A program made the translations under genes and the position numbers. Below the pieces are notes generated by a model. That model saw only the letters and a list, made by a program, of their open reading frames with translations. It ran no database searches and was not told the origin of the DNA. 64,000 nucleotides of DNA from Dysgonomonas mossii (lineage in GTDB: Bacteria; Bacteroidota; Bacteroidia; Bacteroidales; Dysgonomonadaceae): contig NZ_SPPK01000004.1 in the NCBI RefSeq assembly GCF_004569505.1, forward strand, positions 394,805-458,804, given 5' to 3'. Numbering within the stretch: the first letter of the stretch is position 1; every line of letters begins with the position of its first letter. Shown here in pieces: positions 7,874-18,200 of this stretch.

Positions 7874-10800
7874 CCTATTATGTAGTTTTTATATTTAAAT
7901 ATCTTTATTTCACAATCTTCAATAAAAAGAATGTCTTCATTTATTCTTTTTACTTCATATCGTTTAGGGTTCCCTTGAAGTCCCACGCCTAACATTTTTC
8001 CATAAGCTTCTTTTGCTACCCAAAAACGAGTGCTCCATTCTGTGATATCCTTATCTTTAATCAATTCGAGTTCGTAAGGGGTGAATGAAATTTCCAAAAA
8101 GTCTTTTGTACGTTCCTCTATTGTTTCAATATCAATACCAACAGATTTTTCTGAAACAATGCTCACACTGGCTCCATTTTTGTGAGCTAAAGAAATCTCT
8201 AATCCTTTTGTTTCTTCTAGACCATACACATAAGGCTTGCCATAATCATCATATTTTATAAAGTATTCAATTGGGTATGTTAATTTACCACTCTTATTCT
8301 GAACATACCACCTTAAACTATCTTTAAGAGCAATCCTGCTAGTAAGATAATCTTTCCGCTTATTTAGAGGCAGAGAAGCTTGTCGTTTCTTTTCGGGCTG
8401 ATTTAAGTATCTTTTTCTAAGAAATTCTAAAACACCTGTTTTATTATATATACTTTCCGATAAAAATACTCCAGGTGCGATTTGTTGCGATATAAAATTT
8501 TTTCCAGGATTCAAAGTCATCTCCCATAGCAAACTATCAAACTCAAATCGTCTGTTTTGCCAGCCTTTGACAATACACCATACTTTACTTTCTCTTTTCA
8601 GTATCATTTCTGCTGTCGTAAAGTCTTTATCAATAGTTTTACTCAAACAGATACATTCAAATAATCCTTCTTGATCACGCATATCTTGATAAAAAGTAAT
8701 TTCCTGAACTTTTACAGGAAAGGTTATATAGTTTATATCCAGAATAAGATGTAAATACAAACCATAAGTTTGCCCCATATTATCAAGGAGAGATCCTTTG
8801 CCTGCCTTTTTTCTTATATAAGATCTTATACCTTTTTCTGTGACATTTGTAACCATTTCTATTCCCTGATATTCAATTCCATGAAACATATACTTTTCAT
8901 ATATTTGCTCTGGTGTAGGTAATGGTCTGATATCTTCTCCCAGATCAATATAATCTTCATAATATGAATCAGGCTTAGAAAATGAGTTTCTTAATGTAAC
9001 CTCGCCCGATGCATAATGCTTGATGTTTAAAGAAAGTAATTCATCAGACTTCCACACACCATTTATTTTCTGGACAAAGGGTGTATGAACTTCCATCCAC
9101 TGATAAACACTGATAGGTCCAATTCTTACAATCTTTTTTGACAAATCCTGTCTATGTGCAGCTTCAGCTATCAACTCAAAGGTCATAGTCATTGGAATTA
9201 CAGGGTTTAAGTCTTCCACATAGTTCCAATTTGCCGGTTGCTTAACTAATGAGTGCCCTATTAGTGTAGGGTGTGTATCTAATGATACGTATAAATCTTC
9301 TTCAAATGTTGATCCTGTCTTGGCCCCATTTCTTATAATGGTAGGTTTTAAATCTTTTTCGATAACAGGAGAAATGGTATTCGTGACTTGAGATTGAGTA
9401 TTAGCAGAGATATTTTTATAGTTTATATTCCTTTCCTTTAATAGTCCGGCTAGTTCCATCTGCATTTGTGCCATCTCTTTGATATTCTCATTCAGAGCTG
9501 ACATTATCGGATGAGAAGTTTCCATTGCTAATGAGTCAAAATCAACAGAAGTCGTTTTTTGTAGACGATTTCGGACATGTCCACTCAAAAGAGGAAAGTC
9601 TGATTGAAAGCCCATGAGCATTTGTAGATTCATTCCTTTTTTCTGTTTTTTCTTATTCAGTTTCTCTACATTAAGAAAAGACATATCAACATTCCGACCT
9701 TCTATATAAAGCAATGCCATCACGCGTCTCAATTGCTCTAATGTAGTTCTTTGTGTGCTGACCTCAGATATAGAACTATAGGGTTTGTTTACCAATATAT
9801 CATCAACAAATCCGACAAGGCTTCCTCCTCCGACCTGAATAAATACGCGCACATTTTCCTCATCATAGAGTTTTTCAATAAGCTCTCTAAATCTTACACT
9901 TTCTATAAGATGTTTGACTGATAATGCTTTAATATAATGAGATTCGGTTGGATAAGGTTCCAATGTATTCGATGACCACATTGGCACACTCGGATCAAGG
10001 AATTCGAGATGTTTAAACGAATCCTCAAGCAGATCAAGCCTGTCTTTTATGAAAGGAGTGTGAAATCCAGATTGATATGGTAAAACCTGAAAGAAAATCT
10101 TTTCCTGTCTAAGAGATTCGGACAACTTATTAAGAGCATCTTCGGTAGCGCATAATAATACTTGATTCGGACAATTATCATTAGACAAGTAAAGATTAGG
10201 TATTGAGTCTAGATACTTCTTAACCCTCTCCCGCCCTACACTGACAGCAATAAAGAAAACACCATCTATTTTATATTGACTCGCATCTAAGCAGTTGATA
10301 AGTTTTTTGATTGATTTACCTGATACCATACCTGATGCTTCCACGCCGAACCATTCACCTAAGCTGTGTCCGACATTCATATCTGATTTTATATTTAATA
10401 CCTTCAACGACATATCCATCGCTTTGTTGATACGATACAATCTTAAGACATTGTCTATAATTTTACTTTCTGTTGATTTGTATTCCTCTTCAGGTAAAGA
10501 AAATTTAAAATAGTTAATCAGGCTCTCTATTTCAGGATTCACTCCGGGATCATAACCCGGATACATAAAAGCAATCTTTCCTCCATTCTTTATAAGTGGT
10601 TTATTTGTAAACCAAATATCTTGACGCCCTTTCCATATTAAATCTTTTTCAATAAACTTTATAGCTTTTTCTATCCTATCAGGTGTTGGGTTGAATAGAA
10701 CCAAACGGTAGTCACCGTCTTGATTAAAAGATGCTGTTTGTCCATTACGTAAAGTCTTTATTAACTCTTCTTTGGAGGTAGAGCTAATCGCTATTACTTT

Positions 10801-12231
10801 ATCATGAAATGGGCTTTTCTCAACATCATCGTCTAAAGATCGTTTATCTCCATATGCTTCTAAGATCACATGTGCATTTATTCCTCCAAAACCAAAAGCA
10901 TTTACCCCAGCAACTAATGGGTAATTATTTTCATCCCAATCCTGTAGTTGCTGTACAGGTCTGAAACGGGTATTTTCTATCCCTTTTAATGGATGCTCAC
11001 AATGTAATGTTGAAGGAATTTTTCTAGTATATAAAGCTAAAACTGTTTTAATCAGACCAAGAATACCTGCGGCAGGCATAGCATGACCAATATTAGATTT
11101 TACAGAACCGATCAGTACATCTTTGTCACATTCTTCTTTTGGAAACACTTCTGATAAAGTTTGTAACTCTGTCTTATCCCCTATCATTGTAGCAGTGCCA
11201 TGTGCTTCTAAATAACCAATTTTAGATTTGTCTAAATCTCTATTAGCCCAGGCTGTTTCTATAGCAAGTTTTTGTCCGTTTACTGATGGAGCCATTACGG
11301 CAACTCCTGATCCATCACTACTCACTCCTACCGCTTTGATGACTGCATAAATACGATCTTTGTCTGCAATAGCCTTATCCAGCGTTTTTAGAACAACGAA
11401 ACCGCTACCTTCACCAATCAGTAGACCATCCGCATTTTCGCTGAATGGACAGATCTGTTGTTTATGAGATAGAGCTCCAAGTTGTGAGAAAATACTCCAA
11501 AACGGAGCATTATGACCAACATGAACTCCCCCTGCAACTGCAATATCACATCTTCCACTTTCTAATTCTTTCACACAATGATCCAATGCAATCAAAGAGC
11601 TGGCACAAGCTGCATCAACTACATATGACGGTCCCTGCATATCTAACTTATTAGAAATAAGGGATGCTATCAGATTGGGTATAAGCCCGGGCATAGAATC
11701 CGCCTGATAACGCCCTCGTGACGCTTGATACTGTTCTTTTATTTTGTCGAGTTCTTCATCAGACAAATCGGGTAATGCTTTTTTTACTGCTTCTGTTATT
11801 TGATGACTGACATGAACAATATCCATAGCTCGCCATATAGCAGATCCCACATACGCTCCTTTTCCTATTACCAATGCGCATTTCTTTAAGGATATATTTT
11901 TTTCAAAGACCGATGCATCTTCCAACGCTTCATAAACACTTTTTAATGCTAAAAGATGCGCCGTATCCATTCCTTCTACAGCCAATGGTAGAATAGAAAA
12001 CTGCATGGGATCAAATAATATATCCGGAATAAAACCTCCTCGTTTGCAGTAGAATCGATCTACAGCCGGAGTCTTTGTCTCATCAAAATATCTAGGATCC
12101 AATCTATCTGCAGGAACATCCTTAATACAGTCTACCCCATTGATAAGATTGTTCCAATACTCAGTGTAATTACTTGCTTCAGGAGCAAAACAAGACATTC
12201 CTACTATTGCTATATCTTTTTTATTTTCCAC
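7861..12231 (-). CDS. Iterative PKS/PUFA-synthase-like protein: KS-AT-DH-PPTase
   Basis: The 1456-residue protein begins with a ketosynthase (residues 1 to about 450): active-site Cys209 in DAACASS, with EAHGTAT and SNIGHAMPAAG supplying the two histidines. An acyltransferase-like domain follows (about 545-840) with nucleophile Ser623 in GHSLGE, but the usual PGQGSQ is replaced by PGYDPG. Residues about 980-1280 form a double-hotdog dehydratase with HPTLIGH (His987, His993) and a downstream DNMGQ acid/glutamine pair. The C-terminus (about 1340-1456) is an Sfp/AcpS-type phosphopantetheinyl transferase with VGIDIE and WVAKEAYGKMLG. There is no ACP in this protein. It starts seven bases after the larger synthase gene and overlaps the free ACP gene. 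The two giant proteins together give one KS-AT-ACP-KR-DH set plus a second KS-AT, as in PUFA and enediyne-like synthases. Confidence 0.9.
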   Translation of the reverse strand: MENKKDIAIVGMSCFAPEASNYTEYWNNLINGVDCIKDVPADRLDPRYFDETKTPAVDRFYCKRGGFIPDILFDPMQFSILPLAVEGMDTAHLLALKSVYEALEDASVFEKNISLKKCALVIGKGAYVGSAIWRAMDIVHVSHQITEAVKKALPDLSDEELDKIKEQYQASRGRYQADSMPGLIPNLIASLISNKLDMQGPSYVVDAACASSLIALDHCVKELESGRCDIAVAGGVHVGHNAPFWSIFSQLGALSHKQQICPFSENADGLLIGEGSGFVVLKTLDKAIADKDRIYAVIKAVGVSSDGSGVAVMAPSVNGQKLAIETAWANRDLDKSKIGYLEAHGTATMIGDKTELQTLSEVFPKEECDKDVLIGSVKSNIGHAMPAAGILGLIKTVLALYTRKIPSTLHCEHPLKGIENTRFRPVQQLQDWDENNYPLVAGVNAFGFGGINAHVILEAYGDKRSLDDDVEKSPFHDKVIAISSTSKEELIKTLRNGQTASFNQDGDYRLVLFNPTPDRIEKAIKFIEKDLIWKGRQDIWFTNKPLIKNGGKIAFMYPGYDPGVNPEIESLINYFKFSLPEEEYKSTESKIIDNVLRLYRINKAMDMSLKVLNIKSDMNVGHSLGEWFGVEASGMVSGKSIKKLINCLDASQYKIDGVFFIAVSVGRERVKKYLDSIPNLYLSNDNCPNQVLLCATEDALNKLSESLRQEKIFFQVLPYQSGFHTPFIKDRLDLLEDSFKHLEFLDPSVPMWSSNTLEPYPTESHYIKALSVKHLIESVRFRELIEKLYDEENVRVFIQVGGGSLVGFVDDILVNKPYSSISEVSTQRTTLEQLRRVMALLYIEGRNVDMSFLNVEKLNKKKQKKGMNLQMLMGFQSDFPLLSGHVRNRLQKTTSVDFDSLAMETSHPIMSALNENIKEMAQMQMELAGLLKERNINYKNISANTQSQVTNTISPVIEKDLKPTIIRNGAKTGSTFEEDLYVSLDTHPTLIGHSLVKQPANWNYVEDLNPVIPMTMTFELIAEAAHRQDLSKKIVRIGPISVYQWMEVHTPFVQKINGVWKSDELLSLNIKHYASGEVTLRNSFSKPDSYYEDYIDLGEDIRPLPTPEQIYEKYMFHGIEYQGIEMVTNVTEKGIRSYIRKKAGKGSLLDNMGQTYGLYLHLILDINYITFPVKVQEITFYQDMRDQEGLFECICLSKTIDKDFTTAEMILKRESKVWCIVKGWQNRRFEFDSLLWEMTLNPGKNFISQQIAPGVFLSESIYNKTGVLEFLRKRYLNQPEKKRQASLPLNKRKDYLTSRIALKDSLRWYVQNKSGKLTYPIEYFIKYDDYGKPYVYGLEETKGLEISLAHKNGASVSIVSEKSVGIDIETIEERTKDFLEISFTPYELELIKDKDITEWSTRFWVAKEAYGKMLGVGLQGNPKRYEVKRINEDILFIEDCEIKIFKYKNYIIGWTQ

Positions 12232-12238
12232 TTCTGAG

Positions 12239-15200
12239 TCAATTATTTAAAAAGCTTTTTACATCATCTGCTCCACCCATTACCAGTATATGGCTCTCTT
12301 TTCCATATTTAAGCTCATTTACAAAATATTCAGCTCCTTTCTTGAGAGGGATCAACGAAACACCACGCTTCTTGAATTCAACTTCTAGTGTTTCATTCAC
12401 CATCCCGGTTCCTTTCCAAGGTCCCCAATTGATAGTTAGTATCCTGGCTTCAATTTTATCATTCAAGATCGGAGCAATATGATCGAAAACACTATTTGCT
12501 GAAGCATAATCCGATTGTCCCTTGTTTCCATAAGCTGATGCAACGCTACTAAACATTACAAAAAGTTTCAGGTCGGAACGTAGTTCATCCAATAAGACAT
12601 GCAGTGGAGTAATTTTGGTAGAATACACTTTATAGAAAGATTCAAAGGTTTTATGTATAAATAATTTATCGTCCAACAAACCTGCAGCATGAAATATTCC
12701 GTCTATTCTGTTATAGGTATCATATGTTTTTTTGATAAAATCTCTCAGTTCTTCTTCATTTTTTATATCTAAGGATATATATTTTACTTTCGCTCCGTTT
12801 TGTTCTATTTTTGCAACATTTTGATTTATCTGATTAGTCTTGAATATCTTTTGTACTTTCTTCTCTATTTCGCCGGGAGATTTCATATTTTCTTCAGTGA
12901 TCAGATATCTGCGTATCTTATCCTTCGAGTCCAATGATTTATACTTATCAAACTCTTCTGTAGGAACATCTGAACGTCCTACAAGAATATAGTTACAGGG
13001 ATATTCTTTTGATAGTTCGCTAATCAACTCCGGCGTAATCCCTTGTGCCCCGCCAAACACAACAACTACAGCATCTTTGTCGAGAGAAAAATGAGAGCTT
13101 CCATTTTTGACAAGAGTGACAGGTTTAGGTTTTGCAAAATATCTCTTATTATCCTTATAGATTATTTCTGTATAAGCATCATCTTGTGTTAATAATTCAT
13201 CTACAGCAATTTGAGATAGAAGATTTGGTTCGAATATAGAATGTGATACTATTGCCCGGAAATTAATTGTTGGGAACTCATGATCAAGGCTCTTTATCAG
13301 TCCTGGGAAGCCTTGAATTTCTTTCAACTTAGATACCCCTTCGGTCATTTTAATATTACCAAGTACATCACTGAATGTATACACCCATTTAATCCTAGCA
13401 AGATCTACATTCTTGATCATACTAAACACTTCTTTGATACTGTATTTTCGAGGTGATGTCGAAGAGTTGAATATCAACAGGCCATCATACTGAGTAAGAT
13501 TCTCATCTCCTTGTATCAAGTCAACAATAGCTCCATTTCCCTCTATTGATGCTTTTATATTTTGAGCATATCCACAACCATCATCAGTAAGGGCAAACCG
13601 TTTTCCTTGTATTTTATTATTTTCGGAGTTTAGGGTTGTTTCTTCAAGTTCAAAACTCATTCTTATCAATTCACCCTCAATGGTATCACTTTCTTTTACT
13701 GCTATCTGTTCTATTTGAGACTGGGATATAGAATCTTTATTCTCAACACCATTAGCCAACTCTCTTATCCAATCAATTAATCCATTAAGAGTTTTTACTG
13801 AAGCTAGTTTTTCAATTGTATCATCAGCATCCTCAATACTACCGGATATATTTAGTTTTTCTCTCAATGAGCCTATAATCTCCATACGTTTGATAGAATC
13901 AATACTTAGATCAGCTTCCAAATCCAAATCCAAACCAAGCATATCGGCTGGATAACCAGTTTTTTCACTAACGGTTTCAAGAAGCAAAGTCTTAATGTCA
14001 TCAATTGTCACGGCTTGAGTTTGAATAGGAGCAACAGAATGAACTACATCTGGTATAATTGCACCTTGTGTCTGACTGATACTTGGATTGGCTAATTCCT
14101 TAATCCAATCGATCAAACCATTAAGAGTTTTTACAGAGGCAAGCTTTTCTACTGTATCTTCAGCATCTTCCATGCTCCCTGATATATTAAGTTTTTCTCT
14201 CAATGATCCAATAATTTCCATTCGTTTGATAGAGTCTATACTCAGATCTGCTTCTAAGTCTAAGTCAAGACCTAACATTTCGATCGGATAGCCCGTTTTT
14301 TCGCTAACGGTCTCGAGTAATAGACCTTTAATATCGTCTATAAATAAGGCTTGTGTTGATGTTCCAGCCGATTTAGAAGAAGAAGTATTTATGCCCACAG
14401 GTTCTTGTCTCTGCTCTACCTGTTGTGAAGAAGTGTTCATCGGTAACACTTGTACTTGTTGTACAGAGTTCGTTTGTATTGGAGTTGATATATTATTGGG
14501 AGTATGACCTAAATAGCCCAGCATAACATCACGCTGGCTTTGCAGCATCATTCTCATACTATTCAGATACTCTAATATTACTTGATCAGAGGATGAAAGT
14601 CCTGAAGTGGAATTATTATTTAGATTATTCGTCATGTTTTCTAAGTTCATTATAGGTTGTGTTATCGGATATGCTCCTGTTGAAGGCATTCGTCCATCAG
14701 TAGGTATAGCATTATGACCATTAATATGCCAAACAATAGGACTCTTCTTATATTGTTCAGGCTTATCAATGTTTACTATCGATGTATTGCGCTTTTCAAA
14801 GAGTTTTTCAACGTCAACAGATCTTCCTGTCGACAAATATTTTGCAATAGTATGCAAGATGAAAGTTACTCCATTGAAACTTTTATTTTCTGTTTCAAAA
14901 GCAGAGACTTTATCCCCTAAGATGGATTGTACAAGTCCAGTAAGAACTCTACCCGGTCCAACTTCAATAAATATACGTGCTCCTTCATTGTACATATTTT
15001 CAACTTGCCGGGTAAAAAGTACAGGTTTAATAAGATGCTCCGATAATCGGTTTTTTATTTCTTGTTTTCCTGTAGGGTAATACTCTGCTGTTGTATTAGA
15101 CCATACAGGTATATTTAGAGTCTTAAAGTCAACCTTCTGTAACACATCGGCATACAACTCTCTTGATTTATGCAAAAGAGGACTATGAAATGCACATGCA

Positions 15201-18200
15201 ACATTAAGTTCTTTATACGCAATATTTTTATTACTTAGTTTTCGCATAAAAGAATTGATTCCTTCGGTAGAACCGGCTAGGACTATTTGTTTCGGAGAAT
15301 TGAAGTTCACAGCCCATACATCCTTTTCACCATCCAGTAGCGTAATTATCTCTGTTTCGGGAAGACTAACGGCTATCATCTTTCCTTTGTCTTCTTCTAT
15401 TGCATCTAATATAGATAAAGCTCTTTTATGACTTAATGGTACTAGCTCTTCTGCATCAAAAGCACCGGCAAAACATAAAGCCGCCAATTCTCCATAGCTA
15501 TGACCTGCTACCATATCAGGAATAATACCTAGTGATTTAAGAAACTCAGCAAAAGCAAAATCTACAATACCCAATAATGGCTGGGCATTTCGTGTATCGG
15601 TGATAACTTCCTCTTGCTCTTTACGCGTTTCTTCATCGAAGGCTGAGTATGGAAATAGTATCTTCTCATATTCTTTATGTTTAGTAAGTAAGCGACGCAT
15701 TGCGGGAAAGACAACAAACATATCCCGAGCCATATTTACTCTTTGGCTACCTTGTCCGGAAAACATAAATGCAATCTTTCCTTCTTTCGCATTTTTAAAA
15801 TAAATCCCATATTCTTCTTTTGCGGCAAGTGCTGCATCAATTCTATTTTGTAATTCTTTACAATCACTAGCAATTATAGATACTTGAACTTCTTTCTTGC
15901 TGTTTACAGCCAAACTGTAAGCGATATTTTTAATATTGATTGTATCATTGTAGCTTAGCAGTTCTTTTATTTTCTGTAATTGTTGTTTAGCTTCTATTAG
16001 TGAATCCCCGCGAAATACAAATAGTTCTGATGACCATAGAGGTAAACTGCTATTATGTTCTTCCTCTTTTTTATGATTTTCCATCACTACATGGAAATTG
16101 GTTCCGCCAAAACCAAAAGCACTAACTCCTGCAATTCTTTTTTCACTGTCCCAATATCCCGAGTGAGAATTAAACACAAAAGGACTGCTGTCCTTATCAT
16201 AATAAGGATTTGGTTTATTCAGGTGCAATGTCGGCGGTTGAACTTTATAGTAGATAGACAGGGCTGCTTTGATAACGCCAGCAATACCTGCAGCACATTT
16301 AGCATGTCCTATTTGTGTCTTTACAGAACCTAGTAATGTTTGACCTTTAATGGCGCCTGATTCAAGAAACATATCTGTTAATGCTCGCAGTTCTGTTCGG
16401 TCTCCTACTACTGTTCCCGTGCCATGAGCCTCTATCATTTCTACCTGTGATGGTAAAATTCCTGCATTCTGATAAGCTCTTTGTAATGCCTTTATCTGTC
16501 CTTTTCTGTTTGGAGCGGTCATTCCCAGGCTTTTTCCATCACTACTACCTCCCATTCCTTTGATAACAGCGTATATCTTATTTCCATCACACTCAGCATC
16601 AGCTAACCGTTTCAGCACTAAAACGCCAATGCCTTCTCCCAAGGCAATACCATCCGAATCTGCATCGAATGAGGCAGAGTAACCTTTACGGGATAATGCA
16701 TGCGTACATGAAAACATTAAGAAGTCGTTGATTCCGTTATGTAAGTCGGCTCCACCTAAAAGTACCATATCAGAGCGATTGGAGAATAACTCCTGACAGC
16801 CCAGATCCAATGCTGCAAGAGAAGAAGCGCAGGCTGCATCTACTGTATAGTTACGTCCCCCCAGATTTAAGCGATTGGCTATTCTACCAGATATTACATT
16901 TGATAATACTCCTGCAAAAGAATCTTCATTAAGGCGAGGTAGGGAATTTTTCAATACATCTGGTAATTCTCCAAAAACCTGTTTTGCATAGGCTCTGAAA
17001 CCATAACTTGCCGCTAGTTCTGTTGCTCCTTCTGCACCGAATATAACGGAAGTGTTTTCTAAATCAATTTCGGACAGGTTTTCATATCCTGCATCTGTTA
17101 ATGCTTGCTTAGCCACCAAAAGGCTCAGTAATTGTGTCGGTTCTATAGACGCAAGTGATTGAGGTGTCATTCCGAACTCAAGAGGATCAAAATCTATCGA
17201 TGGGATAAATCCGCCCCATTTCGAGACCACTTTATCTGTATCAGTAGAATTTGAATCATAATATAGATCTTTATTCCAGCGGCTATCGGGAACCTCTGTG
17301 ATACAATTTTTGCCAAGAACGATATTTCTCCAATATTCTTCAATATTATGCGCATCGGGGAAAATACCCGAAATTCCGACAATCGCTATATCTAATGGTT
17401 GTGTATTTGATGTTGGCAAAGCAATATCGGGCAGTTGAGAAAGTAGCTCGTTATTATCTACAGCTACATGCTTATGCAATTCATACAGAGTCATTTCTTT
17501 TTGATTGAGAGCTGCTATTTGTCCTATCATGTAAAGACCTTTTTCTTTTTGCTCTTCCTCGTTCAATTTTACAAGATCAGTCCCTATACGTTCAATGCCT
17601 TTGGTTGCAATTCTTGAACGACCAAGATTAAGCTCCTCTAATCTGATCCAAATTTCTTTACTATCTAGGTTTTGCCGTTGTAGTTTTTCTTTTTCCTTAC
17701 CGAAATATTCTGTAAATGGAGATTTTAGAGATTGTGTTTCTTGTCCGGGGGCAGCTTGCAGAATAACTGTTGCATTTTCTTCAATCGCCAACTTTTGGAA
17801 TTCAGGGAGGATGGCTTTTGTCTCTACGGCTTCTTTTGTATAAAGATATGAAGACCCCATTAACACCCCTATTTTAGCACCTTTAGCATCGAGTGTGGCA
17901 GACATTATAGATACGAACGCAGAAGAAAATGCATTATGTATCCCACCCGCAAAAAAGACACTAAATGCAGACAGATTATCTTCTTTTAGTAATCTGTATA
18001 TCTGTCTTTCCCATAAGATAAAGCTGGAAAGAGGGCCTATATGTCCCCCACTTTCACGTCCTTCGAATACAAAGTTCTTCGCCCCTTCCTTAAGAAATAT
18101 ATCCAACAATGTTTGAGATGGAACATGAATAAAAGCTTTGATACCTTCTTTTTCAAATGGTTTTGCCAAAGCTTGGCTTCCTCCGGCGATAAGTACCACG

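Noticed and set aside
13740..14345. Tandem ACP as an assembly duplication
   Set aside because: Many silent differences between the two copies exclude a copy error.
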